The position numbers were made by a program, and so were the translations under genes. The notes under the pieces were generated by a model, which searched no databases, had not been told where the DNA came from, and worked only from the letters and a program-made list of their open reading frames with translations. From the NCBI RefSeq assembly GCF_000241305.1, contig NZ_BAEH01000049.1, forward strand, positions 1 to 48,625: a DNA stretch of 48,625 bases, in the 5' to 3' direction. The stretch's first letter is position 1. Each line of letters opens with the position of its first letter. Positions 31,309 through 41,071 of the stretch are shown in pieces. The stretch is from Gordonia effusa NBRC 100432. Lineage in GTDB: Bacteria; Actinomycetota; Actinomycetes; Mycobacteriales; Mycobacteriaceae.

Positions 31309-31745
31309 TGATATCGGTCCCACCCCCGCAAACGCCTCGTCCCTGCACAATCGCCGACGCCCTGGAGGTAGTTGGTGACCGCTGGAGCCTGCTGATCGTG
31401 CGTGAACTGTTCTACGAGCAACGAAGATTCACCGAGATCGCACGGAATACCGGCGCGCCTCGCGACATCTTGGCGACGCGCCTGCGGAAGCTGGAAGAGC
31501 ACGGCCTGATCACCCGAACGCAGTATTCGGAGCGGCCCCCGCGCTATGAATACGGCCTGACTCAAGCCGGGCGAGCACTATCACCGGTACTGCTGACCCT
31601 CAAGGAATGGGGACAGCGGTTCCTCAACGACGGCCCCGATCCGGTCAAGTTCACCCACACCTGCGGACAGACCTTCAAGGCGCAAGTCTGCTGTGCGGCC
31701 TGTCAGGAACCGTTGCGGGGCGACGCGCTGCGCATCAACAACTGA
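31308..31745 (+). CDS. HxlR-family winged-helix transcriptional regulator
   Basis: This 145-residue protein has the HxlR/DUF24 fold: TIADALEVVGDRWSLLIVRE, FTEIARNTGAPRDILATRLR, LEEHGLITRTQYSERPPRYE and YGLTQAGRALSPVLLTL. The C-terminal tail has cysteines in HTCGQTFKAQVCCAACQEPL, including C-x-x-C, which could bind metal or sense redox; this is a guess. The start is GTG 31308, apparently leaderless. It is divergent from the thiolase and convergent with ribD. Confidence 0.9.
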   Translation: MISVPPPQTPRPCTIADALEVVGDRWSLLIVRELFYEQRRFTEIARNTGAPRDILATRLRKLEEHGLITRTQYSERPPRYEYGLTQAGRALSPVLLTLKEWGQRFLNDGPDPVKFTHTCGQTFKAQVCCAACQEPLRGDALRINN

Positions 31746-31810
31746 AACTGTCCCCGTGAGCGGCGCAGGCGCTATATCGCCGTCCATGTCGCTCACGGGG
31801 ACAGTTCCAG
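31742..31810. terminator. Long hairpin at the convergent HxlR/ribD junction
   Basis: AACTGTCCCCGTGAGCG (31746-31762) pairs perfectly over 17 bp with 31790-31806. After one mismatch, three more pairs (CTG/CAG) extend it to 31742-31810. The 27-nt loop has a small GGCG/CGCC inner stem. The HxlR stop codon (31743-31745) is in the outer stem. It fills the gap between the two genes and probably terminates both. Confidence 0.65.
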
Positions 31811-31816
31811 TCGCGG

Positions 31817-32851
31817 TCAACGACGCAAGGTCACCAACAAGTCCTCGCCCAGCATGCGCGGCTGGCCGAAGGTAAACCGTCGGAGGTCGGAAATGGTTGT
31901 CGCCGAACCGATTTCGACCGCGGAATAACCGGCGCCAAGGATCGCCGGCGCCAAATAGAGATCGACCTCGTCGACGATGTCGGCGGCCAGAAATGCGCCG
32001 ATGACCCGCGGTCCCCCCTCCACCAGCACCCAGAGCGCATCGGGAACGGCCGCCAGCACATCGAGTGGATTGTGTGTCCGGACCCTCATCGTCTGAGCTG
32101 CCTCATCGAGAACCCGGGCATCGGACCCAATGTCGCTGTTACCCATGACAATCCGGATTGGTTGGTGCTCACGTAACTCGCCGCCAGGAAAGCGTGCGGT
32201 CAACGACGGATTGTCTACACGCACAGTTCCCGTGCCGACAATGATCGCGTCGACCCGGCCGCGTTGCTCGTGCGCGGCAGCACGCGCGCGTTCGCCGGTA
32301 ATCCACCGACTGGTCCCATCTGGTGCCGCGATCCGGCCATCGACAGTCGCTGCGATCTTGGCCGTGACCAGTGGCAGTCCGGTGCGTTGGCGATGCAACC
32401 AGGCACGCAACGGTCCGGCCTCGACGAGTCTGGTCAGCTCGGTCGTGAGATCCGCTCCACCGATCACCCGGACCCCTTCGGCCGAAAGCGTGGCCGCCCC
32501 GCCCGCCGCCGCGGGGTTCGGGTCCGCCACGCCGTAGTAGACCGTACTCACGCCGGCCTCGAGCAGTGCCCGACTACATGGGCCGGTTCGCCCGGTGTGA
32601 TTACACGGCTCCAGGGTGACAACCGCCGTGCCGCCACGCGCGCGTTCTCCCGCGGCCCGCAAGGCCATCACCTCGGCGTGCGCACTGCCGGCCGGTTGGG
32701 TGTGACCGATGCCAACGACGTTTCCGGCGGCGTCGAGGATCACGGCACCAACGGGCGGATTAGGCGAACTGATCCCCAGTGCTCCAACAGATTCCGCTAT
32801 CGCGGCCGTCATGGCCGCATGCAGGCCGTCGACGGAGAGTTCAGTGGGCAT
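31817..32851 (-). CDS. ribD: Bifunctional diaminohydroxyphosphoribosylaminopyrimidine deaminase / 5-amino-6-(5-phosphoribosylamino)uracil reductase
   Basis: This 344-residue fusion performs the second and third steps after GTP cyclohydrolase in riboflavin synthesis. The deaminase zinc motif is H58-A-E60 ([15 protein letters not shown]) with C83 and C92 in [13 protein letters not shown]. The reductase domain starts near 160 ([53 protein letters not shown]). It overlaps the rpe end by 11 bp, so it is co-transcribed with rpe. It is not under the FMN riboswitch of the other rib genes. Confidence 0.95.
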   Translation of the reverse strand: MPTELSVDGLHAAMTAAIAESVGALGISSPNPPVGAVILDAAGNVVGIGHTQPAGSAHAEVMALRAAGERARGGTAVVTLEPCNHTGRTGPCSRALLEAGVSTVYYGVADPNPAAAGGAATLSAEGVRVIGGADLTTELTRLVEAGPLRAWLHRQRTGLPLVTAKIAATVDGRIAAPDGTSRWITGERARAAAHEQRGRVDAIIVGTGTVRVDNPSLTARFPGGELREHQPIRIVMGNSDIGSDARVLDEAAQTMRVRTHNPLDVLAAVPDALWVLVEGGPRVIGAFLAADIVDEVDLYLAPAILGAGYSAVEIGSATTISDLRRFTFGQPRMLGEDLLVTLRR

Positions 32852-33542
32852 GAGTCCGCGCCGATGCCGCTTGCGCCCGCAGCCCGGCTAATGCCTGTGC
32901 GGGGTCGGCCGCTCCGTACACCGCTGATCCCGCCACAAAACAGTCGACGCCGGCTTCCGCGGCCTGCTCAATGGTGTCGGCATTGATACCTCCGTCGATT
33001 TCGACGACGAGGTTGAGCGCGCCGGAATCGACGATCTTGCGAATGGTTCGCACCTTCTCGAGGACGCCGGAGATAAAAGACTGGCCGCCGAAACCCGGCT
33101 CCACACTCATCACGAGAAGTGTGTCGAAATCGCGGAGAATATCCAGATAGGGCTCGAGCGGGGTGTTCGGCTTGATACTCAAACCGGCTTTGGCGCCAGC
33201 CGCGCGGATATCGCGAGCCACGGCCGACGGATCGTCGGAGGCCTCGGCGTGGAAGGTCACGTTGTAGGCACCCGCCTCGGCGTATGGCGGTGCCCAGGTG
33301 CCTGGATCTTCAATCATCAAGTGACAGTCCAGCGGGATGTCGGTCGCTTTGAGGAGTGACTGCACCACTGGCAGACCGAGCGTCAGATTCGGCACGAAAT
33401 GTGCGTCCATCACATCGACATGCAACCAGTCCGCGCCGCGGTCACCGGCGACGCGCCCCGGTCCGACCGCCGCCGATTCCGCCGCGAGATTCGCGAAATC
33501 GGCGGACAGGATGGACGGTGCGATCATCGGTGCGGCAGACAT
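32841..33542 (-). CDS. rpe: Ribulose-phosphate 3-epimerase
   Basis: This 233-residue TIM-barrel enzyme interconverts ribulose-5-phosphate and xylulose-5-phosphate. Motifs are [32 protein letters not shown] (metal His and Asp), [24 protein letters not shown] and [13 protein letters not shown] with the catalytic aspartate. ATG 33542 starts the unit rpe-ribD. The product links the pentose phosphate pathway to the ribulose-5-phosphate needed by RibBA, which may explain the pairing. It is divergent from the small DUF5302-like gene. Confidence 0.96.
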   Translation of the reverse strand: MSAAPMIAPSILSADFANLAAESAAVGPGRVAGDRGADWLHVDVMDAHFVPNLTLGLPVVQSLLKATDIPLDCHLMIEDPGTWAPPYAEAGAYNVTFHAEASDDPSAVARDIRAAGAKAGLSIKPNTPLEPYLDILRDFDTLLVMSVEPGFGGQSFISGVLEKVRTIRKIVDSGALNLVVEIDGGINADTIEQAAEAGVDCFVAGSAVYGAADPAQALAGLRAQAASARTHAH

Positions 33543-33647
33543 GCGGGTCAGTCTATTCCAGGTGCCGAGGCGTCAAAAACCACCTGACATCCCTTTCGGC
33601 ACCGGTTAACCTCAGTTGTTGCCAAATAACTCGGAGAGGGAGTTCAG

Positions 33648-33809
33648 ATGACTGCCGACGACGACGCGAAGCAAAAATTTCGAGAGGCCTTAGAGCGCAA
33701 GAACAAGCAGAACCATCGCGCCGAGGATCATTTGAGCGGCAAGTCAAAAGCGCGAGGACCGCACGGTTCAGCGAGCCATCAGCAACAGTTTCGGCGCAAA
33801 AGCGGTTAG
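33648..33809 (+). CDS. DUF5302-like small basic protein, 53 residues
   Basis: ATG 33648 to TAG 33809 encodes MTADDDAKQKFREALERKN and then a basic, glycine/histidine-rich tail ending QQQFRRKSG. The purine-rich GGAGAGGGAG before the start is a strong ribosome-binding site. The KQKFREALERKN start and FRRKSG end recall the actinobacterial DUF5302 family, as far as I remember it. The composition predicts a soluble, partly disordered, charged protein; a nucleic-acid role is conceivable but unproven. Its stop codon lies inside a terminator-like hairpin. Confidence 0.8.
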   Translation: MTADDDAKQKFREALERKNKQNHRAEDHLSGKSKARGPHGSASHQQQFRRKSG

Positions 33810-33858
33810 GTCACCGATAGAAACTGCGACCTGACCGCTCCTAAGGGGGCTATCCCCT
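33801..33858. terminator. Tandem hairpins at the convergent DUF5302/rsmB junction
   Basis: AGCGGTTAGGTC (33801-33812) pairs with GACCTGACCGCT (33828-33839) with one G-U wobble and a 15-nt loop. A short AGGGG-N5-CCCCT stem follows at 33844-33858. The first stem includes the stop codon of the small protein. Confidence 0.6.
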
Positions 33859-33895
33859 CGGCGTGCGCATCGCTGCAGATACCAGCCAGACAGAC

Positions 33896-35329
33896 TCAGT
33901 TCTTGGTCAAGACCGCGAGGAACATCGCATCGGTGCCATGCACATGCGGCCACAATTGCACGTGCGGGCTGTCGCCCAATCCCGGCATCCGCCGACCGTC
34001 AACGCTCACCAGTTCGCGCGCATCAAGTTGTGCCGCACCGGTTTCGGCGATCACCGCTGCCACGACGTCGGTCGTCTCGGCCGGATGCGGCGAGCAGGTC
34101 GAGTACACAATCACTCCACCGGGTCGCACCAGACGCACCGCTGCGGTAAGCAGTTCACGTTGCAGCACAACAAGTTCCGCGACATCCGATGGCGTTCGAC
34201 GCCACCGCGCCTCGGGCCGTCGACGTAACGAGCCCAGCCCGCTACACGGAGCGTCGAGCAGTACTCGGTCGTACCCGGGTTCCAATCCACTGTCCCGACC
34301 GTCGACGACATGCACCGTCACCGGCAAGTCGGCGGTGACCTTGCGGATCAATTCGGCGCGATGCGCGGATACCTCCACCGCGTCGAGGGTTGCCCCGGCG
34401 ACGCCAGCCAGCGCACCGAGCAGCGCGGCTTTGCCGCCGGGCCCGGCACAGAGATCGAGCCAACGTCCGGCGTCGGTACCGTCGATAGGTGCGATATCCA
34501 CCGCGCGGGCGACGAGTTGACTCCCCTCGTCTTGGACCCCGGCAAGACCTTCGCGTACCGGTTCCAGTTCACCCGGGTCGCCACCGGGTAGATAAACGCA
34601 GTACGGCGACCAACGGCCTTCATCGCCGCCACTGATCAGAGCGAGTTCCTCCGCCGAAATCATTCCGGGCCGAGCCACCAGATGTACCGGTGGCCGCGCA
34701 TCGTCGGCTGCGAGCGCCGCCTGCAATTGCCCGGCCGACCCCCCCAACGCGTCGAAGAACACTTGCGCGATCCAGCGTGGATGCGCGTAGCGGAAAGCCA
34801 TATTGCCGATGAGATCGTCGGCCATCGACGGAGCGAGCGATTCGATCCAGAGTTCTCCGTCACGCTGAGAGATCTTGCGCAGCACCGCATTACCGAAACC
34901 GGCCGAGCCTTGGCCAGCTTCGGATCGAATCAGATCGACCGACGTCGATACCGCGGCATGCGACCCGATCCGGGTCCGCAGCAACTGATAGGCACCTAAT
35001 CTCAGTACGTCTAGAACGGGCCCATCGATATCAGCGATGTCGCGGCCCGCGGCCGAGGCGATGACCGCGTCGAGCAACCCCTGTGCACGCGCCGTTCCGT
35101 AAGTCAGTTCCGTTGCGAGCGCCGCGTCCCGGCCGGTGATCCGACGCTCACGTAACATCTTGGGCAACAACAGGTTTGCATATGCATCCCGTTCCCGGAC
35201 AGCGCGCAGGACGTCACGCGCGGTCGCGCGCACCTCATCGACCGGCTTGTTCCGCACCATCCCGGTGGTGCTGCCGCGACGTTCGGCGCGGCCCTGTCGT
35301 GTCGGCCGGTCTCTCCGGTAGTCGCTCAT
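33896..35329 (-). CDS. rsmB: 16S rRNA (cytosine(967)-C5)-methyltransferase RsmB/Fmu
   Basis: This 477-residue protein has an N-terminal NusB-like RNA-binding domain ([34 protein letters not shown]) and a C-terminal SAM methyltransferase domain. SAM motif I is [14 protein letters not shown]. The catalytic cysteines are in [18 protein letters not shown] and [15 protein letters not shown] 35329 overlaps the fmt stop (ATGA) and gives [12 protein letters not shown], so the longer upstream frame is not needed. It is the last gene of priA-fmt-rsmB. Confidence 0.95.
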   Translation of the reverse strand: MSDYRRDRPTRQGRAERRGSTTGMVRNKPVDEVRATARDVLRAVRERDAYANLLLPKMLRERRITGRDAALATELTYGTARAQGLLDAVIASAAGRDIADIDGPVLDVLRLGAYQLLRTRIGSHAAVSTSVDLIRSEAGQGSAGFGNAVLRKISQRDGELWIESLAPSMADDLIGNMAFRYAHPRWIAQVFFDALGGSAGQLQAALAADDARPPVHLVARPGMISAEELALISGGDEGRWSPYCVYLPGGDPGELEPVREGLAGVQDEGSQLVARAVDIAPIDGTDAGRWLDLCAGPGGKAALLGALAGVAGATLDAVEVSAHRAELIRKVTADLPVTVHVVDGRDSGLEPGYDRVLLDAPCSGLGSLRRRPEARWRRTPSDVAELVVLQRELLTAAVRLVRPGGVIVYSTCSPHPAETTDVVAAVIAETGAAQLDARELVSVDGRRMPGLGDSPHVQLWPHVHGTDAMFLAVLTKN

Positions 35330-36261
35330 ACCAACACCTGTCCATCGCTCAATCGAGCACCACGCGCCCAGTCCGCGGCTGCCATCTGCTTTTTCCCGGG
35401 AGGCCCGACCCAACTCAACCGCACCGGATCGGTCGAGGTGCCGACGAAGACGGCCTTCTTGGTGACCCTCAGCGTTCCCGGCGCGATAGCCGCCTCGTCG
35501 GGCGCGGGTGTTACCGGTCCGATTTTGACCCGCGCATCGTCGAGTTCGGTCCAGGAACCCGGCGCCGGCGTATACGCGCGGATCCGGCGGTCGACGATAT
35601 GCGCGGGCAGATCCCAGCGGATCCGTGCCTGCTCGACGGTGATCTTCGGTGCCAGCGAGACCCCCTCAACGGCCTGCGGAATCGCCGACAACCGTTGCGA
35701 TGCAATCCCTTCGAGCGTTTGCACCAGCAGCTGCGCACCGGTCTGGGCCAGCCGATCCAGGAGGTCGCCGCTGGTGTCGGTGTCCTTGATCGTCTCGGTG
35801 ACGTGACCATATACCGGTCCGGTGTCGAGACCTTCCTCGATGCGGAAGGTACTCGCACCGGTAGAGGTGTCGCCCGCGGCGATGGCCGCCTGAACCGGTG
35901 CGGCACCACGCCACGCGGGCAGCAGCGAGAAATGCAGATTGATCCACCCGTGGGTGGGCAAGTCCAGGAGTTCTCGCGGGACCAGGGCGCCGTAGGCAAC
36001 CACCGCGACAACGTCGGGCGCCCAACGGTCAAGAACTTCGTTCACTCCGTTGTCGGTCAGCCGCCTCGGCGTGAAGACCTCGATGCCGTGTTCGTCGGCG
36101 AGCAGCGCGATCGGCGAACGCGTTACCTTCTTTCCGCGCCCCGATACCGAATCGGGACGCGACAGGACGCCAACAACGTCGTGATTCGGTGAATCGAGCA
36201 AGGCTCGCAGACTGGGGACCGCGGGGGTTGGGGTACCGGCAAAGATGACACGCATGATCAT
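35326..36261 (-). CDS. fmt: Methionyl-tRNA formyltransferase
   Basis: This 311-residue enzyme formylates initiator methionyl-tRNA. The formyl-transferase core shows [32 protein letters not shown], the [20 protein letters not shown] block with the catalytic Asn/His region, and [11 protein letters not shown]. The C-terminal OB-like tRNA-binding domain begins near [14 protein letters not shown] 36261 overlaps the priA stop; ATG 36255 (MRVIF) is equally possible. Confidence 0.96.
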   Translation of the reverse strand: MIMRVIFAGTPTPAVPSLRALLDSPNHDVVGVLSRPDSVSGRGKKVTRSPIALLADEHGIEVFTPRRLTDNGVNEVLDRWAPDVVAVVAYGALVPRELLDLPTHGWINLHFSLLPAWRGAAPVQAAIAAGDTSTGASTFRIEEGLDTGPVYGHVTETIKDTDTSGDLLDRLAQTGAQLLVQTLEGIASQRLSAIPQAVEGVSLAPKITVEQARIRWDLPAHIVDRRIRAYTPAPGSWTELDDARVKIGPVTPAPDEAAIAPGTLRVTKKAVFVGTSTDPVRLSWVGPPGKKQMAAADWARGARLSDGQVLV

Positions 36262-38264
36262 CCGATAGTAGGCGGGTCGATCTGTACGCGGATCGGCCCG
36301 GTGTCGTGATGCGCGTTGCGCAGAATCTGGGCGGCCGCTAGCGCCCTGGTGAGCTCTTTGCCCTGTCCCCGATCGACACGCAGCAGCACCCGCATCAGTG
36401 GGCCCGCGTCACGCGCCGCGTCAGACGAACCGGCGGGCGCGCGAACTCCTTGCGGGAGAGGAACTGGCCCCAAAGCTGTTCCCGACGACGGCAGTCTGAC
36501 CGAATCGACGAATGCGGCGATAGTGCGCTCCCCGCCATCCACCGCCGCCATCGTGACCGCGGGTGGAAACCCCAGGGCGGCGCGCTGCTCGAGTTCGGTT
36601 GAGGCGAAACCAGCTGGGTCCCAACGGATTACGGCCTGCACCGCGGGAAGCCCGGCGTCGGCCACGATGATCAGGCTCCCGCCCGACGATCCGGCGCGTA
36701 CCAACGCCGCAATGGCCAGCCAACGTCGGACCGCGGTCTCGTTGGCGCGCAGGTCTTCCCGGTCCAGGTATGCCCAGGTGTCGAGGATAACGGCGGCGCC
36801 GTATCCGTCGGGCACGGCGGGTTCAGCGCCCGGGGTCGCGACCACGACTCGCGCGCCGGGCCGAACCTCGTCGACGATGTTCGCACCACCCGAAGTAGTC
36901 ACCGGCACGCCGGCGAAGGCGCGGCCGAGTTCTTCGGCGGTACGTCCCGCACCGGTGGACAGGGCGCGAATCCTCGTGCCACCACAAGCCACACAGTTGA
37001 AGTTGCGCTCGGCTCGGCCACACCAGCGGCAACTCAAGGAGCCATTGGCCTCCATCTGCAGCGGACCGTGGCACGCGCGACATCGGGCGTGCGTCCGGCA
37101 TCGTTCGCATGCCACCGACGGGATGTAGCCACGACGCGGCACGCTGAATAACACTGGGCGGTCGTCGTCGAGGGCGGATCGCGCGGCTTTGAACGCGACG
37201 GCCGGTATCCGCGCCGACCGGGCCATCGGGTCATGCGCAACGCTCGCGTCTTCTCCCGATAGCGCGACGACCCGTGGAGCCCGGTCACGGATCACCGCGC
37301 GCGGCGCGAGGAGATCATGTGCCCAGCCGGCCTCTACGAGGACCTGCGCCTCGGCCGAGCGAGCGAATCCGCCGATGACCAACGCCGCCTGTTCTCCATG
37401 AGACCGCAACGCGGCCACCTCGCGCGGATGCGGATACGGGGACCGAGGCTCGTCGAGACTGTCGTCACCGTCATCCCATACAACCACGAGTCCCAAATTG
37501 CGTACCGGCGCGAAACTCGCACTGCGCGTGCCCAATACGACATCGGCGCGGCCGCGCGACGCCGCAAGCCAGCGGCGGTAGCGGGCGGTGGGCCCAAGGC
37601 CGGCGGCCAAGGTCACGGCCCGCTCGCCGAGTAATGGCGCGCACGCGGATTCCATTTTGTCGAGATCTCGTTGATCGGGCACGACGATCACGACACCTCG
37701 ACCGGCTGCGACTGCTGTCGCAGCCAATTCCGCCAGTCGGGTCGGCCAGTCCTCACCCGGCAACGCCTGCCATACCGCGCGCGGCGCTGCTCCCGACGTC
37801 ATCGCGCCACAGAAGCCGCCGAAGCCCGAATAGTGTTGCCAGGCAGAAAGATCCGGCTCAGGCACCGGGGGCAGCGGAACGATCGATACCGCCTCGGCCT
37901 CGGTCTTCGCGTGCCGCGGCGGCACAGCCAGCCGAATGACGTCGGACATCGTTCCCGCGTAGCGGTCGGCTACCGCCCGACATAATGCGGCGAGCGCGGG
38001 TGAGAGCACTTCTTCCGGCGAGACAACCCGGTCGAGCCAACCGAGCTTGCCCGGGTGCTCACTGGCCGAAATACGTTCCAGCACAAAGCCATCAATCAGC
38101 CGGCCGGCGAAACGCACCCGCACCCGCACGCCGGGTTGGGCATCGGCATCCTGCTCGACATCGACCAGATAGTCGAAGGGACGATCGAGATGGGTCAGTC
38201 CAAGCATTGGCAGAACGCGCGCGACCGGATTAACGGCGGCACGTTCACGCGCGCCCTTCACCAT
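36258..38264 (-). CDS. priA: Probable replication restart protein PriA, ATPase motifs degenerate
   Basis: This 668-residue protein keeps the PriA DNA-binding N-terminus ([38 protein letters not shown]) and the eight-cysteine zinc region ([33 protein letters not shown]). The helicase motifs are decayed. At the Walker A position there is [12 protein letters not shown] instead of GxTGSGKT, and the DEEH box is replaced by [11 protein letters not shown]. Actinobacterial PriA proteins are known to lack recognisable helicase motifs and are presumed inactive as helicases, so this is a group trait. It starts priA-fmt-rsmB. Confidence 0.9.
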   Translation of the reverse strand: MVKGARERAAVNPVARVLPMLGLTHLDRPFDYLVDVEQDADAQPGVRVRVRFAGRLIDGFVLERISASEHPGKLGWLDRVVSPEEVLSPALAALCRAVADRYAGTMSDVIRLAVPPRHAKTEAEAVSIVPLPPVPEPDLSAWQHYSGFGGFCGAMTSGAAPRAVWQALPGEDWPTRLAELAATAVAAGRGVVIVVPDQRDLDKMESACAPLLGERAVTLAAGLGPTARYRRWLAASRGRADVVLGTRSASFAPVRNLGLVVVWDDGDDSLDEPRSPYPHPREVAALRSHGEQAALVIGGFARSAEAQVLVEAGWAHDLLAPRAVIRDRAPRVVALSGEDASVAHDPMARSARIPAVAFKAARSALDDDRPVLFSVPRRGYIPSVACERCRTHARCRACHGPLQMEANGSLSCRWCGRAERNFNCVACGGTRIRALSTGAGRTAEELGRAFAGVPVTTSGGANIVDEVRPGARVVVATPGAEPAVPDGYGAAVILDTWAYLDREDLRANETAVRRWLAIAALVRAGSSGGSLIIVADAGLPAVQAVIRWDPAGFASTELEQRAALGFPPAVTMAAVDGGERTIAAFVDSVRLPSSGTALGPVPLPQGVRAPAGSSDAARDAGPLMRVLLRVDRGQGKELTRALAAAQILRNAHHDTGPIRVQIDPPTIG

Positions 38265-38313
38265 CGCGGCTCGTGATCAGTCGTCACAGGGCCTACCTTC
38301 GCAGACATAGCGG

Positions 38314-38384
38314 AAATCCACCCGCTCTGCTCGGATTCACCCTCGATCCTTCGTGGGGTGAATCCGAGCAAAGCGGGTGGATTT
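38314..38384. repeat. Family B inverted repeat after metK (terminator candidate)
   Basis: Two 29-base arms (38314-38342 and 38356-38384) pair with a single C-A mismatch around a 13-nt loop. The central 23 bases of each arm align without gaps to the arms at 29974-30033. It lies about 20 bp beyond the metK stop and before priA. It has no U-tract. Confidence 0.78.
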
Positions 38385-38404
38385 CTGATCGTACCTATGG
38401 CGCG

Positions 38405-39616
38405 TCAGACGCCGAGTGCCGCCTTCAGCTTTCCAGCGCGGTCGGTGTTTTCCCATGGCAACTCGATGTCGGTGCGGCCGAAGTGGCCGTACGCGGCAGT
38501 CGGGCCGTAGATCGGGCGCAGCAGATCCAGGTCGCGGATGATCGCCAGTGGCCGTAGGTCGAAGACCTCGCCGATCGCCTTTTGAATCGACGCCGGGTCG
38601 ACCGACTCGGTACCGAAGGTCTCCACGAACAGACCAACCGGTGCGGCCTTACCGATCGCGTAGGCGACCTGAACCTCAACCCGCTTCGCGAGTCCGGCGG
38701 CGACGACATTCTTGGCGACCCAACGCATCGCGTATGCGGCAGAACGGTCGACCTTTGACGGGTCTTTGCCGGAGAAAGCGCCACCACCATGGCGAGCCAT
38801 GCCGCCGTAGGTGTCGACGATGATCTTGCGGCCGGTCAGTCCGGCGTCGCCCATCGGTCCGCCGAGAATGAAGCTTCCACTGGGGTTCACCAGCAGGCGG
38901 AAATTGGACACGTCAAGCGGGTTGGGCAGGTTCAGATCCGCGAGGACCGCTTCGACGACATGCTTGCGCAGGTCAGGTTCGAGCTGAGTATTAAGATCGA
39001 TTCCTTCGCCGTGCTGGGTCGAGATCACCACGGTGTCCAGGCGTACCGGCTGGTCGTCGGCGTATTCGATGGTGACCTGCGTCTTACCGTCGGGACGCAG
39101 GTACGCCAGAGTGCCGTCCTTGCGGACCTCGGTTAGGCGGCGGGACAGACGGTGCGCGAGTGCGATCGGCACCGGCATCAACTCGGGTGTCTCGGCGGTC
39201 GCGTAACCGAACATCAGACCTTGATCGCCCGCACCCTGTGCGTTGAGTTCGTCCTCGAGGTCGCCACTGCGCGCCTCGTGTGAGTTATCGACACCGCCGG
39301 CGATCTCCGGCGACTGCGCACCGATCGCCACATTGACGCCACAGGACGCACCGTCGAAGCCTTTGGTCGAGGAGTCGTAGCCGATCTCCAAAATCTTCTC
39401 CCGCACGATGGTCGGGATATCGGCGTAAGCGGTGGTGTTCACTTCGCCCGCGACGTGAACCTGACCGGTGGTGACCAACGTCTCCACCGCGACGCGAGCG
39501 CCCGGGTCCTTAGTAAGCAGTGCATCGAGGATCGCGTCGCTGATCGCGTCGCAGATCTTATCCGGGTGGCCTTCAGTTACTGATTCGCTGGTAAACAGGC
39601 GTGACGAGATGGTCAT
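38405..39616 (-). CDS. metK: S-adenosylmethionine synthetase
   Basis: This 403-residue enzyme makes SAM from methionine and ATP. Motifs are [20 protein letters not shown] (ATP/Mg site, 12-31), [12 protein letters not shown] and [20 protein letters not shown] (P-loop-like). On the minus strand GGAGAGGA lies five bases before ATG 39616. The 114-bp region to coaBC shows no SAM riboswitch consensus. It is transcribed alone or as readthrough from coaBC. Confidence 0.97.
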   Translation of the reverse strand: MTISSRLFTSESVTEGHPDKICDAISDAILDALLTKDPGARVAVETLVTTGQVHVAGEVNTTAYADIPTIVREKILEIGYDSSTKGFDGASCGVNVAIGAQSPEIAGGVDNSHEARSGDLEDELNAQGAGDQGLMFGYATAETPELMPVPIALAHRLSRRLTEVRKDGTLAYLRPDGKTQVTIEYADDQPVRLDTVVISTQHGEGIDLNTQLEPDLRKHVVEAVLADLNLPNPLDVSNFRLLVNPSGSFILGGPMGDAGLTGRKIIVDTYGGMARHGGGAFSGKDPSKVDRSAAYAMRWVAKNVVAAGLAKRVEVQVAYAIGKAAPVGLFVETFGTESVDPASIQKAIGEVFDLRPLAIIRDLDLLRPIYGPTAAYGHFGRTDIELPWENTDRAGKLKAALGV

Positions 39617-39730
39617 CGGGGTCCTCTCCGGGGGACTAACAACTCAGGAGTACGGGGTGTGCTGGTCAGCTCCCCCATGTCATGTCATCCAACCTACACA
39701 CGCCTTTATCGAAGCGTGCGGCGGGCCGTA

Positions 39731-41023
39731 TCAGACGTTGCGTGCATCCCAATCTGGTACCAACAACGCGATTTCGTCAAGGATTCGGCTCGCCATGAGT
39801 GTTTTCGATGCGAGCGGCAGAGCCGTCTCAGTGCCGGTCGAACTCAACAGCCAACCGGTGTTGTCAACGGTGCCAAAAGCTTTGCCCGCGCCGACCGCGT
39901 TCACGACGAGAAGGTCAGTTCCCTTGCGCCGCAACTTCTCTCGGCCATGATCAAGTACACCGCCGCGTTCATCCCCCGTTTCCGCGGCGAAGCCGACGAT
40001 AACCGTCGACGCCGGGATATCGCCTGCCGCACGGCTTTCCACCAATCCGTGCAAAATATCCGGATTGGTGTCGAGTTCGATTGGTGCCGGTCCGTCGGCA
40101 CCTTTCTTTATCTTGGCTTCCGATACCGCCAATGGACGGAAATCGGCAACAGCCGCGGCCATGATCACCACATCGGCGTCGACGGCGCGTTTGGTCATCT
40201 CAGTGGACAATTGAGCGGCCGTTTCAATTCGCACAATGTCGACGCCAGCCGGATCACCGGGTTCGTCGGTGGCACCAGCGACTAAGGTGACCTGTGCGCC
40301 TCGCTGGGCGGCGGCGCGGGCGAGCGCATACCCCTGTTTGCCCGACGATCGGTTACCGAGATAGCGGACCGGGTCGAGTGGTTCGCGAGTGCCGCCCGCG
40401 CTGACCAGGACACGAATCCCGTTCAGGTCGTAAGGCAGCGCGTCAGCGCGATCGAGTAATAATTCCCCGATAAGGGAGATTTCCTGCGGATCGGGTAGTC
40501 GGCCCGCGCCTGAGTCGGTTCCGGTGAGCCGCCCCGACGCCGGAGTCATGACGGTGGCGCCATGGGCACGCAATGTCGCGACATTGGCCTGCGTTGCCGG
40601 ATGCTCCCACATCTCGGTATGCATCGCGGGCACATAAAGAACGGGAGCGCGGACGGTCAGAAGTGAGGCGGTGAGCAGATCATCAGCGCGACCACTGGCG
40701 GCGCGCGCCATCAGATCCGCGGTCGCTGGAGCGACGATAACCAAGTCGGCCTGTTGCCCCAACCGGACGTGAGCGACCTCGTCGACATCGTCGAAAACGG
40801 TCGTGCTGACCGGATTCCCGGATAGTGCCTCAAACGTGGCCGCGCCGACGAAATTCAACGCCGAATCGGTTGGGATGACGCGAACGTCGGCTCCGGCTTC
40901 CTTGAAATGCCGGATCACCGAACAGACCTTGTAAGCGGCGATGCCGCCGCCAACACCGATCAGGACCCGCGGTCTGCGGTCCCGCTCGGCGCGTCGATCG
41001 TCGCCGGCCTGCGAATTGCTCAT
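39731..41023 (-). CDS. coaBC: Bifunctional phosphopantothenoylcysteine decarboxylase / phosphopantothenate-cysteine ligase
   Basis: This 430-residue fusion covers two steps of CoA synthesis. The N-terminal flavodoxin-like CoaC domain has VLIGVGGGIAAYKVCSVIRH, the active-site histidine in AHVRLGQQADLVIVAPATA, and PAMHTEMW. The CoaB domain has VLVSAGGTREPLDPVRYLGN, RSSGKQGYALA and IMAAAVADFRP. The flap that carries a catalytic cysteine in E. coli (ACG) reads GTDSGAGRLPD here, without cysteine. It is the last gene of mihF-gmk-rpoZ-coaBC. Confidence 0.95.
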   Translation of the reverse strand: MSNSQAGDDRRAERDRRPRVLIGVGGGIAAYKVCSVIRHFKEAGADVRVIPTDSALNFVGAATFEALSGNPVSTTVFDDVDEVAHVRLGQQADLVIVAPATADLMARAASGRADDLLTASLLTVRAPVLYVPAMHTEMWEHPATQANVATLRAHGATVMTPASGRLTGTDSGAGRLPDPQEISLIGELLLDRADALPYDLNGIRVLVSAGGTREPLDPVRYLGNRSSGKQGYALARAAAQRGAQVTLVAGATDEPGDPAGVDIVRIETAAQLSTEMTKRAVDADVVIMAAAVADFRPLAVSEAKIKKGADGPAPIELDTNPDILHGLVESRAAGDIPASTVIVGFAAETGDERGGVLDHGREKLRRKGTDLLVVNAVGAGKAFGTVDNTGWLLSSTGTETALPLASKTLMASRILDEIALLVPDWDARNV

Positions 41024-41071
41024 CTCCAGGTGACTCCCTGCATGCGAATCCGGCGGAACACAGCGTCGGGA

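Noticed and set aside
39617..39730. SAM riboswitch upstream of metK
   Set aside because: No SAM-I, SAM-II or SAM-IV consensus blocks; only a ribosome-binding site and weak dyads are seen.
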